From Aequorivita capsosiphonis DSM 23843 (lineage in GTDB: Bacteria; Bacteroidota; Bacteroidia; Flavobacteriales; Flavobacteriaceae), in assembly GCF_000429125.1 (NCBI RefSeq), contig NZ_AUBG01000001.1, positions 248,001 to 312,000 on the forward strand: a stretch of DNA of 64,000 bases, written 5' to 3'. Each line of letters starts with the position of its first letter. Position 1 is the stretch's first letter. The notes under the pieces are model-generated. The model searched no databases. It saw nothing but the letters and a program-made list of their open reading frames with translations, and was not told the DNA's origin. Shown piece by piece: positions 1 through 8,594 of the stretch. Both the position numbers and the translations under genes were made by a program.

Positions 1-34
1 AATTTCGTGATTTTTTTTACCACAAAGGCACAGA

Positions 35-54
35 CCTGCCTGCCGGCAGGCAGG
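35..54. repeat. 20-bp perfect palindrome, family A
   Basis: A perfect 10+10 palindrome whose half-site is CCTGCCTGCC. It sits inside a CACAAAGGCACAGA...GGACACAG phrase just downstream of the transketolase stop. A 17/20 imperfect copy lies at 2112-2131, upstream of the same gene. It looks like a short dispersed repeat and could also act as a hairpin at the 3' end of the transcript, but there is no T-run. Confidence 0.7.
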
Positions 55-69
55 GGACACAGGGAAAGC

Positions 70-2079
70 CTACTCTTTTTTGGAAAGCAAAGCCTTTGCT
101 CTTTTTATAACGTTTTCTACAGTGAAGCCGTATTCCTTCATAACCTCAGGTCCTGGTGCTGATTCACCGTATTTATCAATTCCTATTACATCACCATCAT
201 CCGTTACATATTTTAGCCAACCAACAGGAGATCCAGCCTCTACTGACAGTCGTTTTCGTATTTTCTTTGGAAATATTTTTTCTCGGTAAGCGTCACTTTG
301 TTTATCAAATAAACTCCAGCATGGCATGCTAACAACTCGTGCCTCAATAGCATCTTTCTTCAATTTTTCCTGAGCGCCTAAAATCAATTGAACTTCAGAT
401 CCGGTGGCTATTAAAATAATATCTGGATCGCCATCAGAGTCAGAAAGAATGTAAGCCCCTTTCTCAAGGTTTTTTGCTTTAGCGTATTTATTCTGATCGA
501 TAATAGGAAGTTTTTGACGCGTTAAGGAAAGTGCCACAGGTCCATCGGTATGATTAATTGCAACACGCCAAGCATGTGCGGTTTCATTGGCATCTGCGGG
601 ACGAATTACCATCATATTTGGAACAGTGCGCAAACCAATCAACTGTTCAACGGGCTGGTGGGTAGTTCCGTCTTGACCTAGCGCAATACTGTCATGTGTA
701 TAAACCATAATGGTCCGGATTTTCATGATGGCAGCCAATCTAAGCGGTGGCCGCATATAATCTGAAAATATTAAAAATGTAGCACCATAGGGAATTAGAT
801 ACTTGCTTAATGCCATTCCGTTGAGTATTGCTCCCATCGCGTGTTCGCGAATTCCGAAGTGGAAGTTACGCCCATCGCGGTGTTTGGGTTCAAAGGATTT
901 ATAATCATTGAGATTGGTATCTGTGGATGGTGCAAGATCTGCTGATCCACCAATCATTTGTGGCAAATATTCCGCAATCGCATTCAAGGTTTTTCCTGAA
1001 GCTTTACGTGTAGCCATTTCGTCTCCAGGTTCAAAAACGGGTAGTTTCTTCTCCCAATCATCAGGCCATTTTCCTGAAGTGATTGTCTCGTATTCTTCGG
1101 CAAGATCTGGATGACGTTTCTTATAATTTTTATATAATTCGTTCCAATCTTCCTCGTATTTAGCAGATTTCTTTCCGGCTTTTCTATAAAAATCCAGAAC
1201 TTCATCGGGGACAACGAAATTTTTATCCGGATCAAAGCCGAAGTTTTCCTTAACCAAACGCACCTCATCCTTTCCCAAAGGTGAACCGTGCGCGGCTGCG
1301 GTATCGTGCTTATTGGGACTTCCATAACCAATATGACTTCGGATGATTATTAACGAAGGCCGATTTGTTTCTTTTTGAGCATTTTTAATGGCTTTCGATA
1401 CTGCTTCCAAATCATTTATATCAGGTAACTTTTGAACATACCAGCCATAAGCTTTGAAGCGTTCTTCTACATTTTCATCAAAAGCAAGGTCGGTATCTCC
1501 TTCAATTGTAATCTCGTTATTATCGTAGAAATAGATAATATTTCCCAGTTCCAGATGGCCGGCAAGTGAAGCGGCTTCCGCAGAAACTCCTTCCATAAGA
1601 TCGCCATCACTGCAAATAGCATAAATAGTATAATCGAAAATTTTGAAATCCGGTTGGTTGTAGCGCGCAGCAATATATTTTTGGGCAATAGCCATTCCCA
1701 CTCCATTGGCAAATCCCTGTCCCAAAGGCCCAGTGGTGACTTCAATTCCGGGAGTAAGACCGTATTCTGGATGGCCAGCAGTTATACTGTGGAGTTCCCT
1801 GAAATTTTTAAGGTCGTTTAGTGTAATTTTATATCCGGTTAAATACAAATAACTGTATTGCAACATACAGGCGTGCCCACAAGAAAGAACAAAACGATCG
1901 CGATTTGCCCAATCTGGATTTTTAGGATTATAATGCATTACTTCTGCCCACAGTAAGTGACCTAAGGGCGATAGCGCCATTGGTGTTCCGGGATGTCCGG
2001 AGTCTGCTCTTTGTACGGCATCAGCCGATAAAACTCTTACGGTATCAATGCCTTCTTGAACTATATTTTTACTTTTCAT
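70..2079 (-). CDS. tkt: Transketolase
   Basis: Thiamine-diphosphate enzyme of the non-oxidative pentose phosphate pathway that moves two-carbon ketol units between sugar phosphates in the cytoplasm. At 669 residues it has the usual full length. The N-terminal part carries the HPGTPMALSP substrate loop and the ThDP/Mg motif GDGDLMEG-like stretch (SDGDLMEGVSAEA, then YDNNEITIEG). The middle carries HDSIALGQDGTTHQPVEQL, typical of the pyrimidine domain. The C-terminal domain is complete. The start ATG is at 2079. Rpe and class I aldolase are encoded nearby on the same strand, so pentose and triose metabolism genes cluster, but gaps of over 100 bases make a single operon unlikely. Confidence 0.97.
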   Translation of the reverse strand: MKSKNIVQEGIDTVRVLSADAVQRADSGHPGTPMALSPLGHLLWAEVMHYNPKNPDWANRDRFVLSCGHACMLQYSYLYLTGYKITLNDLKNFRELHSITAGHPEYGLTPGIEVTTGPLGQGFANGVGMAIAQKYIAARYNQPDFKIFDYTIYAICSDGDLMEGVSAEAASLAGHLELGNIIYFYDNNEITIEGDTDLAFDENVEERFKAYGWYVQKLPDINDLEAVSKAIKNAQKETNRPSLIIIRSHIGYGSPNKHDTAAAHGSPLGKDEVRLVKENFGFDPDKNFVVPDEVLDFYRKAGKKSAKYEEDWNELYKNYKKRHPDLAEEYETITSGKWPDDWEKKLPVFEPGDEMATRKASGKTLNAIAEYLPQMIGGSADLAPSTDTNLNDYKSFEPKHRDGRNFHFGIREHAMGAILNGMALSKYLIPYGATFLIFSDYMRPPLRLAAIMKIRTIMVYTHDSIALGQDGTTHQPVEQLIGLRTVPNMMVIRPADANETAHAWRVAINHTDGPVALSLTRQKLPIIDQNKYAKAKNLEKGAYILSDSDGDPDIILIATGSEVQLILGAQEKLKKDAIEARVVSMPCWSLFDKQSDAYREKIFPKKIRKRLSVEAGSPVGWLKYVTDDGDVIGIDKYGESAPGPEVMKEYGFTVENVIKRAKALLSKKE

Positions 2080-2111
2080 CTGTAGATTATATTTGTTTTT
2101 TAATGGTCATA

Positions 2112-2131
2112 CCTGCCTACCTGCAGGCTGG
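2112..2131. repeat. Imperfect copy of palindrome family A
   Basis: CCTGCCTACC followed by TGCAGGCTGG matches the perfect palindrome at 35-54 in 17 of 20 positions. It lies in the 115-base gap between the transketolase start and the NADH dehydrogenase stop. Confidence 0.5.
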
Positions 2132-2194
2132 TGTAATTCGCACATCATTTTCAGTATGAACTAAAAATTTTTCGACTGCGCTCATTTCATAACT

Positions 2195-3493
2195 TTATGC
2201 TTCTTCTTTTTCTTTAACTTCCTTTTTTTCTGTCTCAGGATTAAATTCAGCCGGCTTTAATATCATTCCCAAGGGTTGATCGTAGCTGAAATAACTCACC
2301 GCCCAATCAATAAAAGTGACGGTTTTATCACGAAATCCAAGCAAGGAAAAAATGTGTACAAACATCCATACGAACCAGGCAAAGCCACCTTGAAATTTGA
2401 AATTCGGCAGATCGACCACGGCCCTTTTCCTACCAATTGTGGCCATCACTCCTTTATTGTGATACTCGAAAGGCTCCATCTCTTTGTTTGCAAGAATTTT
2501 CAATATATTTTTGGCGAGATGCTCGCCTTGCTGTTGTGCAACCGGCGCCAGCATAGGTAATCCTTTGGGATTTTCAGAAGTAATATAAGCAGCCACATCT
2601 CCGATTGCAAAAATATTGTTGGTGCCTTTTACTTTATTATATTCGTTGACCGAAATTCGATGACTGACGATAGCTTCGTCGGGAAAGCCTTTTATTGGTG
2701 ATCCTTTTACTCCTGCAGACCATATTACTGTATCGGTTGTAAAGCTGCTTCCGTCTTCCATCATGATAGTCTTATCGTCATACTTTTTAACGCGGGTGTT
2801 GAGGAAGACATTCACGCCCAATTCCTTTAAATATTCAAGGCTTTTTTCAGAAGCTTCTTGTGACATGCCGGCAAGTAAATCAGGACCAGATTGGTAAAGA
2901 TTGACGCTCATTTTAGAAAGCGGAAGTTCCGGAAATTCCTTCGGGATAACATGCTTTCTCATCTCGGCCAGCGCTCCGGCGAGTTCAATTCCTGCTGGGC
3001 CACCTCCAACTATGGCGATATTCATAATCTCCTCAATAGGTTCTTTTCTATTATTGGCCAAAGCGTGCTCCAGATTTTGAAAAATCCGATTGCGCATTTG
3101 CAGTGCGTCGGGCAAGGATTTTAAGGTGAGGAGTCTATTTTTAACAGGTTCGAAATTGTAAAAGTTTGTTTCGCTTCCAGATGCAACAATCAAGTAATCA
3201 TAATCTATTGTACCAATGGAAGTTGAAATTTGATTTTTATCGATATTGACCGAAAGCACTTCCGCCATTCGAAAGTTGACGTTTTTATATTTACAAAAAA
3301 TCCGTCGAACGGGATAAGCGATATTTCCGGGTTCCAATCCACCTGTTGCCACCTGATACATCAAGGGTTGAAAATTGTGGTAGTTGTTTCTATCAATAAG
3401 AAGCACTTCTACTGATTTTTTATGAAATGATCTAACCATTTTCACACCGCCAAACCCAGCGCCAACTATTACTATTTTAGGTGTTTTCGCCAT
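2195..3493 (-). CDS. ndh: Type II NADH:quinone oxidoreductase (NDH-2)
   Basis: Single-subunit, non-proton-pumping NADH dehydrogenase that feeds electrons from NADH to menaquinone at the inner face of the membrane. The N-terminus has the FAD Rossmann motif (IVGAGFGGVKMV, residues ~8-20). A second dinucleotide fold for NADH starts at IAIVGGGPAGIELAGALAEM (~160-178), and FAIGDVAAY lies near residue 295. The C-terminal ~60 residues hold a hydrophobic stretch (GFAWFVWMFVHIFSLLGF), consistent with membrane association, and end in a very acidic/basic EKKEVKEKEEA tail. The length (432) is normal. It could work with the quinol-oxidising complex encoded at 22-28 kb. Confidence 0.95.
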   Translation of the reverse strand: MAKTPKIVIVGAGFGGVKMVRSFHKKSVEVLLIDRNNYHNFQPLMYQVATGGLEPGNIAYPVRRIFCKYKNVNFRMAEVLSVNIDKNQISTSIGTIDYDYLIVASGSETNFYNFEPVKNRLLTLKSLPDALQMRNRIFQNLEHALANNRKEPIEEIMNIAIVGGGPAGIELAGALAEMRKHVIPKEFPELPLSKMSVNLYQSGPDLLAGMSQEASEKSLEYLKELGVNVFLNTRVKKYDDKTIMMEDGSSFTTDTVIWSAGVKGSPIKGFPDEAIVSHRISVNEYNKVKGTNNIFAIGDVAAYITSENPKGLPMLAPVAQQQGEHLAKNILKILANKEMEPFEYHNKGVMATIGRKRAVVDLPNFKFQGGFAWFVWMFVHIFSLLGFRDKTVTFIDWAVSYFSYDQPLGMILKPAEFNPETEKKEVKEKEEA

Positions 3494-3757
3494 TAAAATT
3501 TACAATTCTACTTTAAAACTCCAAATTTGATTTTTAAGCTATAATAATACTTCATTAAAAAGCATTATTTTAAATGAATTTTTATCATTATAAAATTAAG
3601 AACCTAAAGGTAATCTATAATTTTCGTAAATATTTACACAAGCCATTTCATAATTTACAATATTCCCACCTCGAATAAAAGGTTTGAATATTTCCGGTTT
3701 AACACGAATTTTTTTTATACTTCAATAGGTTAATTGACTTAGAATATTGTTTTCTTG

Positions 3758-4129
3758 TTATTCATTATCTTCTTCAAGATCATTGTGATTGTCTCCTCCA
3801 AGGCTATAATAATTATTTTCTTCATCTTCTTTCCCTGAGTTTGCTTTGGCCTCGTCATCTTTTGAACCTGGAACATCGAGGTCTTCAGCAGTCATATCTT
3901 CCGGAAAATCCTTTTCATTTCGTTGATTAGATTCAACGGGAGGTTTTTTGGTTTTACTTGGATCTTCAGGATTTAAATCTGTTTCTTTTTCGTTGTTATA
4001 AATATCCTCGGAAGCGGGATAGTGTGGATAACCGGGAAAACCTTTTTTTTCTGCTTTGTCTTGTTTTTGAACTGGAATTTTATCCTTGATCTGACTGGAC
4101 TTATGGACATCTTTTTCTTCGTTTTTCAT
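3758..4129 (-). CDS. Acidic, probably disordered protein of unknown function
   Basis: A 123-residue protein without signal peptide or membrane segment, built almost entirely of charged and polar residues. It falls into a basic first third (KSSQIKDKIPVQKQDKAEKK), a PGYPHYPASEDIYNNEKE centre and an acidic tail with EDEENNYYSLGGDNHNDLEED. The length without internal stops, the ATG start and the motif-like tail argue that it is real. I recall similar conserved tails in other Bacteroidota hypothetical proteins but cannot name a family. Function unknown. It stands alone, with 112 bases to the aldolase gene. Confidence 0.75.
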   Translation of the reverse strand: MKNEEKDVHKSSQIKDKIPVQKQDKAEKKGFPGYPHYPASEDIYNNEKETDLNPEDPSKTKKPPVESNQRNEKDFPEDMTAEDLDVPGSKDDEAKANSGKEDEENNYYSLGGDNHNDLEEDNE

Positions 4130-4241
4130 TTTTTTTTAAATTTTGATAATAGCATTGTGCTTTTTGCTATGTAATTATTAGAATTTTGGCAATATTCATC
4201 TATTTTGTAGAATCAACCTGAACTCCTTCAATCAGGATACA

Positions 4242-5261
4242 CTATTTTTCCATATCAGGCTTGTATTCACCGCGACATGCGGCTGCATTAAGCTTGACGC
4301 GATGGTGCAATGCCTGTTGCGCTTTTTCTATATTTTCTTCCTTTCCATTCCAGATATCAATGGAGGGATGCTGCAAGGCTCTACTAAATGAAAAGACAAG
4401 AGCCCAAGGCATTTTAGGTTTATATTTTTTATTCATCGCATTTAAACGCTCTGTTGCCAGTTTCGAAGATTGACCGCCCGACAAAAATGCCACGCCGACA
4501 ACGGAAGCGGGCACACATCGCAATAAGCATTTTACGGTAGTTTCGGCAATTTCATCTGTGCTTGATTGTTCGGAGCAATCAGATCCAGGTAAAATCATAT
4601 TTGGTTTTAAGATCATCCCCTCAGCTAAAATGCGTTGTTTATGCAACTGGTCAAAAACAATATGCAATACTTGCTCGGTGACGGATAAGCATGTTTTTAA
4701 ATCGTGTTTTCCTTCCATCAAAACCTCAGGTTCTACCATTGGCACTAACCCCGCTTCTTGACAAAGTGCCGCATAGCGCGCCAACACAATTGCGTTATTC
4801 TCAATACATCTACGTGTTGGAATGCTGTCTCCAATTTTTAGTACCGCTCTCCATTTGGCAAAACGCAGTCCCATTTCGCTGTATTCAGATAGTCTTTCAC
4901 GTAAACCATCTAGACCCGCGGTTATTTTTTCGCCAGGAAAACCAGCCAACTCCTTTGCTCCCATATCCACTTTGATTCCGGGGATGATGCCGGCATCTAT
5001 AACAGCTTCTACAAATGGAGTTCCATCGGAAAGCTTCTGTCTAACAGTTTCATCATACAAAATTGCACCGTTGACCCCTTCTTTGAGTCTCGGAGTCGTC
5101 ACAATCATTTCACGGTAACGTCGGCGCATTTCTGCAGTTTGTGGGATTCCCAAAGCGGCAAAACGTTTGTTACAAGTAGGGTTACTCTCATCCATAGCTA
5201 ATAGTCCCTTATTGTCAGCCACCATTGCCTTAGCAGTTTTTATTAGTTCGGCTTCATTCAT
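4242..5261 (-). CDS. Class I fructose-bisphosphate aldolase
   Basis: Schiff-base aldolase that cleaves fructose 1,6-bisphosphate to dihydroxyacetone phosphate and glyceraldehyde 3-phosphate. It is 339 residues long. Family motifs in order: LLAMDESNPTCNKRFAALGI near the N-terminus, WRAVLKIGD (~138), VEPEVLMEG (~178), the active-site lysine region MILKPNMILPGSD (~217) and FLSGGQSSKLATERLNAM (~258). It resembles the plant/animal-type class I enzyme rather than the metal-dependent class II enzyme. Start ATG at 5261. Together with tkt and rpe it links glycolysis/gluconeogenesis with the pentose phosphate pathway. Confidence 0.95.
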   Translation of the reverse strand: MNEAELIKTAKAMVADNKGLLAMDESNPTCNKRFAALGIPQTAEMRRRYREMIVTTPRLKEGVNGAILYDETVRQKLSDGTPFVEAVIDAGIIPGIKVDMGAKELAGFPGEKITAGLDGLRERLSEYSEMGLRFAKWRAVLKIGDSIPTRRCIENNAIVLARYAALCQEAGLVPMVEPEVLMEGKHDLKTCLSVTEQVLHIVFDQLHKQRILAEGMILKPNMILPGSDCSEQSSTDEIAETTVKCLLRCVPASVVGVAFLSGGQSSKLATERLNAMNKKYKPKMPWALVFSFSRALQHPSIDIWNGKEENIEKAQQALHHRVKLNAAACRGEYKPDMEK

Positions 5262-5419
5262 TTGATTCTATTCTTTTTTGATGTGACCATTAAAATTAAA
5301 TATATCTAACTAAGAAAGCTTATACTATCCGAAGTATAGTTTATAAAATTCCCACCCCAATACTGCAAAAAAAGCACAGAACCTTTTGATCAACTTCTTT
5401 ACTGATAACATTACCAAGA

Positions 5420-5495
5420 CATTGATCATTAACAAATTAAGAGACATTAAGGATAGGCTGAGCACCTTACTCTCTTAATACCTTAATGGTTCAGA
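5420..5495. repeat. Dispersed TTAATACCTTAATGG-type repeat phrase
   Basis: The gap between the aldolase start and the rpe stop contains AATTAAGAGACATTAAGG and, inverted, CTCTTAATACCTTAATGGTTCAG. A closely similar phrase (CAATTAAGGTATTAAG ... CCCTTAATGGCTCA) occupies 7283-7367. The two halves within each copy are roughly inverted relative to each other, so this looks like a degenerate dispersed intergenic repeat. It is not a gene. Confidence 0.4.
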
Positions 5496-5516
5496 ATAAT
5501 TAAATTATCTTGATGT

Positions 5517-6167
5517 TTAAGCTTTCTTCAGAGCCGCAATGGTTTCAAAAGGGTTCTTAGATCCAAAAACCGCACTCCCAGCGACCAATATATCTGCACC
5601 TACCTTAATAAGTTTTGACGCATTCAATAGATCAACACCACCATCTACTTCTATTCGGGTTTTTGAACCCGTTTTTTCTATTAAATTCCGGACTTTATCA
5701 ATTTTTCGATAGGTATGTTCTATAAAATTTTGTCCTCCGAAACCTGGATTAACCGCCATAATTAGCACTTGGTCAATATCAAATATAATATCTTCCAGAT
5801 TGTTTACAGCAGTATGTGGATTAAGCGCAACACTTGCTCGCATTCCTTCTTGCTTAATGGATTGAATAGTACTGTTTAGATGAACGCAAGCTTCTATATG
5901 AACTATTAAATTACTCGCACCGGCTTCCTTAAACCTACTGATGTAACGTTCTGGCTTTATTATCATCAAATGTACGTCCAGCGGTTTTGATGTATACTTT
6001 TTAATAGCCTCCATCACCGGAAAACCAAAAGAGATATTCGGAACAAAAACACCATCCATAATATCAACGTGAATCCAATCGGCATCGCTTTGGTTGAGCA
6101 TTTCGATGTCCGTTGCAAGATTGGCAAAATCACCAGAGAGAATAGAAGGTGCTATTAGGTGTGACAT
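5517..6167 (-). CDS. rpe: Ribulose-phosphate 3-epimerase
   Basis: TIM-barrel epimerase interconverting D-ribulose 5-phosphate and D-xylulose 5-phosphate in the pentose phosphate pathway. At 216 residues it is standard length. It begins LIAPSILSGDFANL and has the metal-binding motifs HVDIMDGVFVPN (~33-44) and DVHLMI (~64). MAVNPGFGGQNF (~138) and EVDGGV (~173) form the phosphate and catalytic loops, and it ends with VAGSAVFGS. All expected catalytic regions are visible. It is transcribed towards the aldolase and transketolase genes. Confidence 0.97.
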   Translation of the reverse strand: MSHLIAPSILSGDFANLATDIEMLNQSDADWIHVDIMDGVFVPNISFGFPVMEAIKKYTSKPLDVHLMIIKPERYISRFKEAGASNLIVHIEACVHLNSTIQSIKQEGMRASVALNPHTAVNNLEDIIFDIDQVLIMAVNPGFGGQNFIEHTYRKIDKVRNLIEKTGSKTRIEVDGGVDLLNASKLIKVGADILVAGSAVFGSKNPFETIAALKKA

Positions 6168-6665
6168 ATATTTTTAAATGATTATTTGGAAACTATTCAA
6201 AGGTCTATACTGATTTCTTCTTCCTGAATTGCTGATTGCCCACTTGAATCTGATAAAACAAAATCTTTAACGTTAAAACAAAAATTTTTAGAGTTCAGTT
6301 AGCAGATGTTAGTATCGTAAATTTAGTCTTGTTATATACTAACAAAATAAAGTTGGAGAAAGATCGCTTGATTTTAGCAAACAAAACTATGTTAAAGGTT
6401 CTTATTATTAATTTAAAACAATCTTAAATTCTTGTTATAATGCTACTTGAGTAGCGGTTTTCCAATGCTATACTCGTTATCTTTATATGATGAATACAAG
6501 AAAATAAAAACGATTTTCATCCTTCATGGCCTCCACAATTAAGATCAATAAAGATAACTACGGATTTACTAGATTTTTTTACATGATTTGGAATAAGAAT
6601 TATATAAATCACATTGTAATTGTGTGATTATCGGCTTGATTAATATCAATTAACTAAAAGACAAA
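6168..6665. other. Intergenic region between divergent genes
   Basis: A 498-base AT-rich stretch between the divergently transcribed rpe and AraC-type genes. It must hold both promoters, but I see no clean TTTG/TAnnTTTG pair, no RNA gene and no ORF with protein-like composition. Confidence 0.5.
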
Positions 6666-7226
6666 ATGTTCATATACATTAAATACATGGTTAGTTTACG
6701 CTGCAAAATGGTAGTAAAGCAAGAACTGCAAAAACTAGGATTACACTATGTAAATGTAGAACTAGGAACAATTGAAATATTAGAAACCCTTAGCGTTTCA
6801 CAAAAAAGACAACTTCGTAAAAACCTAAAGGTATATGGTTTGGAGCTGCTTGACGACAAGCGGAACATCATTATTGAAAAAATCAAGGCCGTAATCATCG
6901 AAATGGTCCACTATGCCGATGAACTTCCAAAAGTGAACTATTCAGATTACATAAGTGAAAAATTGGAATATGACTATACATATCTAGCCAACACATTTTC
7001 CGAAGTAAAAGGCATCACCATTCAGCAATATATTATCCTAAACAAAATTGAACGGGTAAAAGAACTTTTAATGTATGATGAGCTAAATCTTACTGAAATA
7101 TCCTATAAACTTCATTATAGCAGCGTGGCACATTTATCCAACCAGTTTAAAAAAGTTACAGGGCTTACACCAACCTACTTTAAAGGACTAAAAAAGAAAC
7201 GTCTGAAAAACCTCGAGGATTTGTAA
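6666..7226 (+). CDS. HMA-like domain fused to AraC-type DNA-binding domain
   Basis: A 186-residue regulator with two parts. Residues ~1-65 resemble a heavy-metal-associated ferredoxin-like fold (IKYMVSLRCKMVVKQELQKLG). Residues ~95-180 form an AraC double helix-turn-helix (NKIERVKELLMYDELNLTEISYKLHYSSVAHLSNQFKKVTGLTP region). In related Bacteroidota regulators as I remember them, the N-terminal loop is CxxC; here the first position is Ser10 with only Cys13 kept, so metal or thiol sensing may be lost or altered. It lies upstream of the glycan island in the same direction but 330 bases away, so control of that island is plausible but unproven. Confidence 0.85.
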   Translation: MFIYIKYMVSLRCKMVVKQELQKLGLHYVNVELGTIEILETLSVSQKRQLRKNLKVYGLELLDDKRNIIIEKIKAVIIEMVHYADELPKVNYSDYISEKLEYDYTYLANTFSEVKGITIQQYIILNKIERVKELLMYDELNLTEISYKLHYSSVAHLSNQFKKVTGLTPTYFKGLKKKRLKNLEDL

Positions 7227-7556
7227 AAAAATTTTGCGTTCAAAACCACTCTTTTATTATATTATTTCCTACCTGCTGATAACAATTAAGGTATTAAGTA
7301 GTTAAGTAGAATTGAGGTTTTAGTGGAAATTACGCTAACTAAATTTCCCTAATCCCTTAATGGCTCAAAAAATACTTAATGTTTAAAAAAATAAAACTAT
7401 TCATGCGCTTAAATTTATAAAACCAATGTGGGAATGCTATAAATCTTCTTCTTTCCTATGTAATATATTTTTCAATAAAATAAACCATCTTTAAACTATG
7501 GTTAGATTTATAGTACAGAAAACCACAATCTGGATTTATCCTATTAAATTTTAGCG
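7227..7556. other. Intergenic region upstream of the cupin gene
   Basis: 330 AT-rich bases with a TTAATGG-type dispersed repeat phrase at about 7283-7380, resembling the one at 5420-5495. No RNA gene or convincing promoter pair was identified. The cupin operon promoter should lie here. Confidence 0.45.
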
Positions 7557-7895
7557 ATGGAAAACACAGAAATTGAAAAATCAAAAGCCTTAATCATGGT
7601 GGAGATAATAGAATATGTTCCCAATGCTGTTGTCATAAAAACAATAATTAAGAAAACGACCGGAAGTGTAATTGCTACTTCAAATGATTCTGGTGAAGAC
7701 CTAATCGAAAAAGTATTGCCGTTCGATAAGTTTATACAAATAATCGAAGGGCAGGCCGAAATAGTAATCAACGGCGATTCGCATAGCTTAAAAACCGGAC
7801 AGGCCATCATTATCCCAGCCCATTCCAACAACACGATTAAAGCCAACGAGCGTTTTAAAATGATTTCTACCGTTATTAAAAGTGGTTATGAATAA
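7557..7895 (+). CDS. Small cupin-fold protein
   Basis: 112 residues forming one conserved beta-barrel domain of the cupin type: VIEYVP start, then DKFIQIIEGQAEIVINGDSHSLKTGQAIIIPAHSNNTIKA (split here by domain, not quoted whole) and a MISTVIKSGYE end. The glycine-rich turns fit cupin motifs 1 and 2. The histidines that normally bind metal in motif 1 are replaced (FDKFIQ where HxH is usual), so a metalloenzyme role is doubtful. It is likely cotranscribed with the PIG-L gene 12 bases downstream. Possible roles are sugar binding or isomerisation, or a regulatory sensor. Confidence 0.85.
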   Translation: MENTEIEKSKALIMVEIIEYVPNAVVIKTIIKKTTGSVIATSNDSGEDLIEKVLPFDKFIQIIEGQAEIVINGDSHSLKTGQAIIIPAHSNNTIKANERFKMISTVIKSGYE

Positions 7896-7907
7896 TTAGA
7901 CAAAAAA

Positions 7908-8585
7908 ATGAAAGGAATCATGATCCCTTCTGAAGTTTTAACAAAAGAAAAAAACATAGCCGTCATCGTAGCCCATCCCGATGATGAAACCCTTTGGTGC
8001 GGCGGAACGATGCTATTACATCCCGACTGTAACTGGTTCGTTGCCTGTTTATGTAGAAAAAATGATGCTGATAGGGCTCCAAAATTTAAAAAAGTACTAG
8101 AAATATTAAAGGCGGAAGGTATCATGGGAAATCTTGATGATGGCGCAAGACAAAGACGTTTAGATAGGAAAGCCGTAAAGCGAGTAATTTTAGAATTACT
8201 CCCAAAACAGAGCTTCAACCTGATTATAACCCACAGTCCTTTTGGTGAATACACCAGACATTTACGTCACGAAGAAATTGGTAGAGCAGTTATAGCACTT
8301 TGGAAGGATAAAAAAATAAAAACCAAAAAACTATGGGCCTTTGCTTATGAAGATGGAAATAAAGAATACTATTCTCAAGCTATTAAAGACGCAAGTATTT
8401 ATCAAACACTTTCGCAAGATATCTGGGAAGAAAAACACAGAATAATTACTGAGGTTTACGGTTTTCAAAAAACAGGTTTCGAAGCCAAAACAACGCCTAA
8501 AAGTGAAGCCTTTTGGGAATTCGAGAATCCGAAAGATGCTCTAAACTGGCTAGATAAGAAAGAAATTGAAAACAAAGAAACATAA
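7908..8585 (+). CDS. PIG-L (LmbE) family N-deacetylase
   Basis: Zinc-dependent deacetylase of the family that includes MshB, BshB and PIG-L, which remove the acetyl group from GlcNAc attached to an acceptor. The diagnostic VAHPDDETLWCGG motif is at residues ~21-33 (His23, Asp25, Asp26). The third ligand region is HLRHEEIG (~122-129) after THSPFGEY. The length (225) fits. It is nine bases upstream of the GT4 gene, the same pairing used for mycothiol and bacillithiol. The neighbours lack a cysteine ligase, however, and the sequence is not close to BshB as I know it. The substrate is therefore probably an N-acetylated glycoside made by the adjacent glycosyltransferase. Confidence 0.9.
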   Translation: MKGIMIPSEVLTKEKNIAVIVAHPDDETLWCGGTMLLHPDCNWFVACLCRKNDADRAPKFKKVLEILKAEGIMGNLDDGARQRRLDRKAVKRVILELLPKQSFNLIITHSPFGEYTRHLRHEEIGRAVIALWKDKKIKTKKLWAFAYEDGNKEYYSQAIKDASIYQTLSQDIWEEKHRIITEVYGFQKTGFEAKTTPKSEAFWEFENPKDALNWLDKKEIENKET

Positions 8586-8594
8586 CTATATTAT

